Assembly: GCA_963169105.1 (NCBI GenBank)
Contig: OY720637.1
Location: 34,033,925 to 34,097,924, forward strand
Origin: Ceriagrion tenellum
Lineage: Eukaryota; Arthropoda; Insecta; Odonata; Coenagrionidae
Direction: 5' to 3'
Length of the DNA stretch: 64,000 nucleotides
In this document: piece after piece, positions 57,301 to 64,000 of the stretch
How the letters are laid out: every line of letters starts with the position of its first letter
Position numbering within the stretch: position 1 is the first letter of the stretch
Translations under genes and position numbers: made by a program
The notes under the pieces: generated by a model
What the model was told of the DNA's origin: nothing
Databases searched by the model: none
What the model saw: the letters and a program-made list of their open reading frames with translations, nothing else

Positions 57301-58839
57301 GGAAACTAAGTAGTACTAACACACAGATACGTGATAGCGTTTTATGTAATGACACGACCGAGTGACACATAAACTGCAGCTTTAATGACAAAGCTCTTGC
57401 TCCAAATTATACCAGTAAACATTTGATTGACTTCGAGTGAGAGGATACCAATAGGATAACCAAGTTTCCCCAGCCTAAAATGCCGTAATGAAGTTATCAG
57501 AGGAACACTCACCCACCAAAGAAACGAGAAAAAAAACAGTAGCCGATAAAGTGCAGACTCTTCTTTTTCGGTTCGGAAAAGGAATGACAAACGAATCGAT
57601 TCGAGGATATTGATGGTATTCTTTTACGACCATTGGAGAACGCTGAAATCCCAAAGCCAAAGGAAATACTGGAATAGTAGGGGAAACGAAACCCACTCAC
57701 ATATAACCATCAAGGTCCATGATAAATCGAAAATGGTGAATGCCATCATATAACAAAGCACAGCTATTTTTTTCATGCAATATTTTACCTCAAGTACCCC
57801 ATTCCGTGTTTCTCAAGAGCCTTTTTTACTTTCTTGGACCATTCTCTTGACACCAAACCCTACGATTAATTTAAAAATATAACTGAGGATGCACAACTCA
57901 CATAACCTAGAGGATAGATTTGTACAATCTTAACTATGATTGACGAAGATGTATAACCATATTAAAATTAGTCAGAAATTAGGAAGAGAGGTGGATTTAA
58001 TGGAATGCCACAGCCACGGAAACCTACTGTTAGCAGCAACATGCAGAGCAACGCTTATAAATAAAACAATTCATGAATAGTAAGCCAACAAAAAAATGTA
58101 AGTCCATAAATGATCACGTCAAATCAGAATGCCTGACTTTTATATACCATTTTTTCCGTAGTTTTGCATACGATTATTCCCCAATTTCTAAAGACAAGTA
58201 CACTCCGACAGCAGGTGCTTCGTAACACACAAATTATGTTCTTATTGGGGATTCACTCTGGCCAGTTACCTTGTTTTTTTCCCGTATCCGTCATTCATGC
58301 GGCATGGAACTCTGGTTTACGCCATCGCCAAGTGCAGCGCCCACACTTTTGTCAATATTTTTCCTTCCATCACAATATGAAACAATGAAGTTCACCATGC
58401 GCAGTTCTTAAATAAATCCAATCTTGCATATTTAATCAATTATTCCTTCTTCTCCGTTCACGCATCATGAATCTATCCTCCGCGTCCACATTCAGTTACC
58501 TCTTTAATTACGCCCTACCCACTTACGCTATCACTCGAGGATTTCCCCAAATAGCTTCACTCCTTTTAGGTTAATGAATTATCTACGGGCCTTTCCCCCT
58601 GACCCTACTACCTTCCTTCTTTCATCCTCTTACGGGAAGAGGTTGTCCGCCCGTTGTCGCCTTGTTTATTTTTATCGATAATGCCAAGAGAGCGGTAATA
58701 GAAGGATGGGAAGATAGAAGAGAAGGAGCGGAAGAAGGATGGGATAAGTAGGAATTAAGGAAAGATAACTGATAGAATCGGTTTGAATGAACTTGGAGGT
58801 TTGTTTCATCGGATTAGCTAATGGCTGGGCGCTATTTAA
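54379..58839. other. Long region without supported features
   Basis: 54440-54990 is GC-richer with overlapping frames on both strands (94-114 codons) and no domain. 56040-56880 is AT-rich with a T/G bias on the plus strand, in the manner of a 3' UTR or long non-coding RNA, but no gene is attached. The remainder shows short frames only. Confidence 0.4.
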
Positions 58840-58979
58840 TCAGCCATCCTCAGGATTGGAAGGACTGTTAGGTGCATCGAAGTAACAGAGTGGGATATAC
58901 TCAACCATGAGAAAACTAACATTTTCCAGGCCAAAGAAAGCGGAGTTTAACAAAAAAGAGAGCAAAACTAGAACGATTA

Positions 58980-59316
58980 GAAGTATAAATTCATTCATTG
59001 GTCGCTCAATCCTAAGATCGGTTGACTGCAGCCATCCACCCTCCCTATCGAATGCTAGTTCCCTTTCCTCCTGGTATCTCTTCCTATGTAATCTCCTCTT
59101 CATTTGGTCCATTGACATATTCCTGGGTCTTCCTCTGGGGACTTTTCCCTCTATTTCTCCTTCAATAATGTTCTTCACAAACCCATTGTGCCTCAGGATG
59201 TGTCCAATCCATCTGGTTCTTCTTTCCTCTATGGTGTTCAACATGATCCTCCTCACTTCTACTCTTCTGTACACTTCATCATTTCTTATTTTTAAGTACT
59301 TAAATAATTTAATCAT
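58980..59316 (-). mobile_element. LINE-C C-terminal fragment
   Basis: The minus frame begins near 59316 with FKYLKIRNDEVYRRVEVRR. It continues ERRTRWIGHILRHNGFVKNI, IEGEIEGKVPRGRPRN and HRKRYQEERELAFDREGGWL. RWIGH.LRH and the G..PRGRPR block are classic for the extreme C-terminus of non-LTR element proteins. The open frame runs on to 58840 with unrelated residues. The second copy is at 36.04 kb. Confidence 0.88.
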
Positions 59317-59339
59317 GTTAGGAATTTAAGCACTTAGGT

Positions 59340-59575
59340 AATAAGCCGGAGGAAAATAGGCATATAGGAAGGATATGAGAAGAATTTTAAGGCGCTGAAA
59401 CGCGAATTTAGAGGGAAGAGGAAGAGAATAGGCCGCAGGCATCATAAGTGTTGGTCGGTACGAGAACAGTGAGAGTACAATGGGAGACGAATTTATGGGC
59501 ATCGAGGATGATGATACAAAACTAATGAAAGAAATTGGAAGGAGGCAGAATAGTTCTGATTGGAGCTCATAGATA
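59340..59575 (+). mobile_element. Decayed LINE-A relic
   Basis: GAAGAGGAAGAGAATAGGCC matches the RKEDENRLQ codons. Then MGDEFMGIEDDDTKLMKEIG and RRQNSSDW parallels NEEVLEMVGEERKLLNEIRDRQSRW in order. No tail survives. Confidence 0.45.
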
Positions 59576-59640
59576 CCGAAGGCCACAAAAGGGATAAATT
59601 CAATAGTGTCAGGCGAAACAGGACGGAACTCATTCATGAT

Positions 59641-59790
59641 GATCAGAAAGGAAAAAGCAATTGCAGGTTCCACAATTATATAATCAGGCGACCGGTTTCG
59701 ATACAATGGTCTGATGATGATACCTTGTATCGAAACCGGTAGCCTGATTAAATAATTGTGGAACCTGCCATTGCTTTTTCCTTTCTGATC
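59641..59790. repeat. PLE-4 head-to-head palindrome, 66-bp arms
   Basis: Arms 59641-59706 and 59725-59790 are inverted copies with three visible mismatches. Each reads from TTGTATCGAAACCGGT through AATTGTGGAACCTGC to CCTTTCTGATC. The 18-bp centre contains the 5' half of one ribozyme-like motif. The left arm starts inside stem II and lacks the core. Confidence 0.85.
59708..59744 (+). ncRNA. Hammerhead-type motif, PLE-4 lineage
   Basis: Stem I GGT/GCC (one G-U pair), core CTGATGA, extra T, stem II GATAC-CTT-GTATC (five pairs), GAA, palindromic stem III ACCGGT, A. All core bases are canonical apart from the extra T. Confidence 0.6.
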
Positions 59791-60099
59791 AACACAAAAT
59801 AGATAATTTTATTTAATATAGAAATCTTATACTACGATAAAACTCTGTTACTGTGAAAGCCTAGGAGATTTCCATGTTATTTCACGTAAACCAGACCAAC
59901 CGGTAAGTCACATTTAATCATAATAATATTTACAGATAGACAAATAAACCTTACCATATAACCGTCATCCACCACCCCATGCATTATAATTAACACCTCG
60001 ACCCGAGATTTTATGAGAGCGCGAGGATAAGAAGGAAGAGAAGGGAACAGAGGAAAGGAATTACAGCACCTTAAGGTACAGCCATAAATTAGGAGCCAC

Positions 60100-60480
60100 C
60101 CACTCCAGTTTGCTTACCCGGCGCGCGGAAACATACAAGTGCCCAACTTGGATCCGACACGCGACGGGTACGCGAGAGTGCGCCCCGGCCAAGGAGAGAA
60201 TTCAGCGTGGGACTCGGCTGGGCGGAGGGAAGGGCGGCGGGGTTGGAACCTTACGATGTTATTTACTGCCACATCTTCACGGTTTCGGCCGGCTTCATAG
60301 GTCGGCGGCGGCGGCAGAAGTGGTGGTACTCAGCCAATGAGGACACATCTTTAGAAATCATGACGTCAGACCGATGAGCTGTGCTATGATAGCTAGCGAG
60401 GGCCGCAAATATTCACACTAACTGAATCTGGACTGAATTCTGTGGCGGCGGAAGATGGCCGAGTAGCGGGAAAACCCACT
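60100..60480 (+). promoter_or_regulatory. CpG-rich promoter-like block
   Basis: This GC/CpG-rich block has a CGG trinucleotide run at about 60302-60314. It holds a CCAAT box (60334-60338), a perfect palindromic CRE TGACGTCA (60361-60368) and AAGATGGC preceded by GGCGG (60452-60459), an ETS/YY1-like start-site pattern. The combination suggests a housekeeping-type promoter reading to the right. No coding exon could be identified downstream. A 76-codon frame at 60110-60340 is not considered real. Confidence 0.4.
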
Positions 60481-61118
60481 GCCTTTCAAAAATGAATCCT
60501 CTTTGGATGATTAGCAAGCCCTTCTGTTTCAGGAAAAGATTCTTTAAGCGATGCGTATAATGTCTACGATATATTTAAGATGTTAAGAGTATAATTTATA
60601 ATGGCTTTAGAATAAATGGTCTGGTATCTGGAATCCCTCGAAAAGTTGTGAGACGCTCGCAGCAGTTTTTAACGGAACGCGCTGAAACAATTAGGTGGCC
60701 TATCTTTAAAGTTAGGTTTAAATGTAAGTAACCAGAAGTCTTCTATATTTATACATGTATAGGGCCCTATTTACTAATATTTCTCATTTCATCTCGGCAA
60801 AATTTTCACCATTTTACCAGCATAGCCAACATCCTCCCCTCTGTTACATACTGAAGTAAATATTCGCCCTTAAATAACCCTTCAAACACCTACCTCGCCT
60901 CTTCCTTAAGGAGCGATTTTCGTTTGTGCACTGATTTGACTGAAACTTTTCATACGCTTACTCAATTTTCAAAGAACCACGAAACTAGCCGCGCAGTTAC
61001 TTCAACGGAGTCACCCGCTAATTATCACCCAATAGTGTTAAATTCACAGTGGGAAAATCATTCGCCTAGACTGGGAATCCCAGTCCAGCGTTATAGCGGA
61101 CACGACGGAAATAACACA
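60481..61118. other. Non-coding, nothing recognised
   Basis: No gene is visible downstream of the promoter-like block. A small perfect-type dyad, GACTGGGAATCCCAGTC, lies near 61068. Confidence 0.4.
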
Positions 61119-61161
61119 CGCCTTGAAAATGGAAAACTAGTCGTTTTCCGAAACGTCGGCG
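61119..61161 (+). ncRNA. Hammerhead-type motif with strong stems
   Basis: Stem I CGCC/GGCG, core TTGAAAA, extra T, stem II GGAAAA-CTAGTCG-TTTTCC (six pairs), GAA, stem III ACGT, C. Positions 3 and 8 are U and A, an independent lineage from the 2.5/23.6/31.1 kb set. This is one of the two best-paired members. Confidence 0.6.
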
Positions 61162-61366
61162 AATTTTGAAAATAGTACCCGGTGCGAAGCCAGAGAAAGA
61201 TATTTAAATAAATTTCACACTATAATTACGAATAAATTTAAATATAAACAAGCCGTTTTCCGAAATGTCGGCGAATTTTGAAAATAGTACCCGGTGCGAA
61301 GCCCGAGAAAGATATTTAAATAAATTTCATACTATAATTATGAATAAATTTAAATATCAAGGTATC
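61143..61366 (+). repeat. 112-bp tandem duplication of a PLE end
   Basis: Units begin GTTTTCCGAAACGTCGGCGA (61143) and GTTTTCCGAAATGTCGGCGA (61255). They run through ATAGTACCCGGTGCGAAG to AATAAATTTAAATAT. Only the first unit is preceded by the full ribozyme-like 5' half. The boundary inside stem II is the same position where several palindromes here break. Confidence 0.88.
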
Positions 61367-61699
61367 ATGACAAATAAAAAAAACATGAATTCACATACGG
61401 TTCTCGCTTAAATTTCATTTTCCGCGCCGTAAACCCAAGTCATCACAATGCTTTCATTCAGACGAAATTTTAAAAATATTATTCTCACATCAATTATATA
61501 ACAACATGTATGGTTATTTCCCAAGAAAAAATTGACGTACTTCCGTGATTCGTCGTCCAAGTATTGTCTCCCGTCTTACTAGAACAATAATCAAAATGTA
61601 CACTGATCAAGTCACAATTCGCGCTTCGGCAACATTCAGCATATACATTGTGGGGAAAAGATAACATTTAAAAAAAGTTCTGAGAACATTTTTTATTAT
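61367..61699. other. AT-rich, nothing recognised
   Basis: No supported feature was found. Confidence 0.4.
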
Positions 61700-61890
61700 G
61701 TATTCTACCGGTAAAGGTAAGCTTTGTTGAATGTCAGAGAATCTCCTCCCGGTCTTTTACACATTCAGGGACCTATCAACATCTAGCTTTTTCCCTTTTC
61801 TTTCCTTTTTCGCCTCAGCATAAGACCTATCCTTCTTCATTCCGTCCATGAAATCAATTCTCTTTCTTCCTTTACCCCGCAATAGGACTA
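61700..61890 (-). mobile_element. LINE-A copy, 3' part
   Basis: The minus strand has RKRIDFMDGMKKDRSYAEAK, then a short insertion in KKGKERK text, and the usual C-terminus. It ends in TACCTTTACCGGTAGAATAC near 61703. It is 5'-truncated near 61890. Confidence 0.83.
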
Positions 61891-61904
61891 GTAAAAAATA
61901 AAGA

Positions 61905-62095
61905 TTGGCTCATCAGAGCAAACAAAAAACTAAGAGGTCTATTCATCACTCAATATGATACAGATTTAATATTATAGCTGTAATTCAATCAAAACGTCTG
62001 AGATGGGCCGGCCACATCTACAGACGTGAAAGAGAAACTATGCCGAAAGACATTTTAACAGGAAGATCCGTAGGGTCTTAGGCCGAAGAGTAGTA
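61905..62095 (+). mobile_element. LINE-K C-terminal fragment
   Basis: The plus strand reads DWLIRANKKLRGLFITQYDT, then after stops QSKRLRWAGHIYRRERETMP and KDILTGRSVGS. RLRWAGH.YR followed by a KDIL..R..G pattern is a common LINE C-terminal signature. No tail was recognised. The next element, a LINE-B, starts 70 bp downstream. Confidence 0.65.
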
Positions 62096-62164
62096 GAATA
62101 ATATCTCCATTTTCGTCGCACTAACTGCAGAACTAATCCTCTTAATTTGGCCAAGAGCGCATTT

Positions 62165-62665
62165 TAAATGACACAATACGCCGCGAGCATTTGGAAACCT
62201 GGTCATAAAGGTTTAACAAAAAAATTAACAAAATACAAAGAAAAGCAGCACGCTTCGTTAAAAACTGCTACGAACGAACACATAGTGTTACACAACTGTT
62301 ACAGGGATCAAGGTGGGAGCCCCTAGAGACTCGGAGCTGCACGCCAGGCTTAGGCTGCTTGAGATATTCAGAACTGGTGTTTCAGAGCGACACAGAGAAT
62401 ACTATCATGACGCCTCATTACATTTCTAGGTCTGACAGATGCGATAAAATAAGAGAGATACTCTGCCGAACAAATAGGTACAAAAACTCGTTCTTTCCGC
62501 GAACAATAAGCGACTACAATTAAAACTGAGCTCCTCTAAATACACTCCCATTGTACATGTCACCATTTCACCTCCTAAGATTTTACATCTTTACACGGCT
62601 GGTGACCTACCACCCCCTGTCACGCGCCCATGCGGCGGCTCGCGGGGTAGTATGTAGTTGTAGAT
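62165..62665 (+). mobile_element. LINE-B copy, C-terminus to tail
   Basis: The text YAASIWKPGHKG, KAARFVKNCYERTHSVTQLL, SDRCDKIREILCRTNRYKNS and FFPRTISDYN can be followed through a few frameshifts. The 3' UTR (CATTTCACCTCCTAAGATTT, TTTACACGGCTGGTGACCTA) leads to GGGGTAGTATGTAGTTGTAG and ATGAATA near 62645-62668. It is among the most complete LINE-B 3' ends. Confidence 0.87.
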
Positions 62666-62689
62666 GAATACACCCCAGAGCTATCCAGC

Positions 62690-63400
62690 CACATAGTTCA
62701 ATCGATACCATTCCTTCGCCATTAGGTTAACAATAGCGTTGGTCGTCCTCCCTTCAAAGCGGTAGCTGTGGCAACATTTTCAGACGAAAAGGGCAACTCC
62801 CAGTAACTTCGGAAAACGCCCACCAACTCCTTCGATTTTCCCCATCCCTGGAGCCTGTGCGGAGGAAGTTCAGGCCTCGGAGTCAAATGCGGGTTCTTCA
62901 ACCCTCATTACCCGTACCTCTCCGTTTCCCAGAGCAGTCCCCCCTCCTTGGCCGAGCAAAGATCGCCGAGCAAAGGATGACTTCAATTTAAGGCGCGAAC
63001 GCACATGGCTAAGAGTGGAGGGGTTAAGTGAGTTAGTTATTTAAAGGAGAGGAGAGAGGGGCGAGAAGAAATGAAGGACGCAACTCACCCTCTTGGGAAT
63101 AATAAATAAAAGTCTTGGAGAGAAGTTGGCACATTTTTTAACCCGGGAAAGGACACAAACAAAGTCCCTAGTGGTGAGCCTGGAAGACGGTGCACGGCGA
63201 GCTTAACGGGAATCAAGCATACATTCGATCCAGGTAGGGAACAGAGGAGTATAACATACAAGTATAGCATAATAGTAGAAGTCATTCTTAGTAAAACGAA
63301 ATATACAAACATACATACATACCAATCACGCCGTTCCCTTCTGGGGTAGGCACAGTCACTAAGTTTCACTCATAAATACATATTTGTACACCTAACTCTA
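62690..63400. other. Non-coding, partly GC-rich
   Basis: 62800-63060 is GC-richer without a recognised frame. A 94-codon antisense frame at 63085-63369 has a hydrophobic stretch but no domain. No gene is supported. Confidence 0.35.
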
Positions 63401-63404
63401 CTTC

Positions 63405-63925
63405 AATAATTTCCTATATACTAAACTATCTTAGCAAACCTCTTTTGCCTCATTTACCCCAATACACTGCCTCGTAAACGCCCTCCTGTTTTTAAGACTC
63501 CTAATATTCCTCCTCCTAAGAATTTCCTCAACCACATTCAACCACAACTTTCTCGGCCTACCTTTACCTCTCGCACCATTCATTTCACTCTTATATATCT
63601 GTTTCGTTATTCAACTCTCATCCATTCTCTCAACATGGCCAAATCAACGAAGCACACACCTTTCGTATATGTCCATAACTGGAGTATCTAACCCACACTC
63701 ATTTATTACCCACTCATTCCTGACCCTATCTATCCCACTTTTGCCGCAAACACTCCTCAGATAACTCATACCCACGGCGTTTAGTCTACTCTTATGTCCA
63801 TCCTGACATACCCATGTTTCACTACCATGCAACAAAAAGGGGAGAAGTACACTTTTGTACACGGCGATTTTCGCTTCCTTAGACAGGCAGTAAAACGAAA
63901 TATTCAATTCGCAATTCTCTACACA
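63405..63925 (-). mobile_element. LINE-D C-terminal fragment
   Basis: The minus-strand frame 63644-63907 reads EAKIAVYKSVLLPFLLHGSE, TWVCQDGHKSRLNAVGMSYL, RSVCGKSGIDRVRNEWVINE and CGLDTPVMDIYERC. After a frame change, QIYKSEMNGARGKGRPRKLW and VVEEILRRRNIRSLKNRR follow to about 63440. The order LYGSETW, DR.RNEW, GRPRK is typical of non-LTR element proteins. A degenerate sister is at 12.9-13.5 kb. Confidence 0.88.
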
Positions 63926-63973
63926 TTATATTTTACCCCTTCCGGTTCCACCGTTTTCCTACTCATTTTGCCA

Positions 63974-64000
63974 TTTGAAGATGACGTGAAAATGTCGAAG
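63974..64000 (+). ncRNA. Cut-off hammerhead-like hairpin at window end
   Basis: TTGAAGA, extra T, then GAC...GTC and GAAG at the last base. The layout matches the motif family, but stem III and stem I lie beyond the window. Positions 3 and 8 are U and G, which is not the compensated pair, so this may be a decayed copy or a chance match. Confidence 0.25.

Noticed and set aside
1..64000. CRISPR array, prophage, bacterial operon, or viral integration
   Set aside because: No regularly spaced repeats, no bacterial gene organisation and no viral gene; all recognisable coding remnants belong to eukaryotic transposable elements.

Overview
This window looks like intergenic or intronic DNA from an animal genome, most likely an arthropod. 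The main reasons are the density and mix of decayed retroelements: Penelope-like elements with a GIY-YIG nuclease, several non-LTR (LINE) families, a tRNA-derived SINE, and piggyBac, pogo and hAT miniature elements. The base composition is AT-rich with scattered GC/CpG-rich blocks, and long open frames are absent. I found no host gene I could name, no bacterial-style operon, no rRNA and no convincing tRNA. The species is not resolved.

Names used below are mine. LINE-A is the commonest family: about a dozen 5'-truncated copies of a C-terminal domain ending in a short 3' hairpin that reads CTACC..GGTAG. LINE-A2 is a relative lacking that tail. LINE-B has RT and C-terminal remnants and a TAGATG-repeat tail. 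LINE-C, D, E, G, H and K are other C-terminal fragments. PLE means Penelope-like element; PLE-1 to PLE-8 are distinct terminal sequences.

Layout: 0-10 kb has sparse relics, one ribozyme-like motif, a LINE-B copy and a palindromic MITE. 9.3-21.4 kb is dense with LINE-A, B, D, E and H, plus a long foldback element and a hAT MITE. 22-31 kb holds PLE ends with ribozyme-like hairpins, a SINE nested in a LINE-A, a second SINE with exact target duplication, and a two-copy unknown repeat. 31.6-35.7 kb is nearly featureless. 36-39.6 kb has LINE relics, a PLE palindrome, a piggyBac MITE with TTAA duplication, a pogo-type MITE and a third SINE. 41.6-44.8 kb has LINE copies, the best-preserved PLE (GIY-YIG frame with a 278-bp inverted 3' arm) and a 203-bp tandem duplication. 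46-54 kb has more LINE and PLE ends. 54.4-58.8 kb is mostly blank. 59-62.7 kb has PLE ends, a CpG-rich promoter-like block at 60.1-60.5 kb and LINE copies. The window closes with a LINE-D copy and a cut-off hairpin.

The most interesting signal is a recurrent small RNA motif at twelve sites. It carries a hammerhead-ribozyme core (CTGANGA, stem II, GAAA), a self-complementary stem III, and usually a short stem I. One extra nucleotide sits between the core and stem II. Where core position C3 is changed to U, G8 is changed to A, which preserves the known C3-G8 tertiary pair. These motifs lie at PLE termini, often at the centre of head-to-head palindromes.
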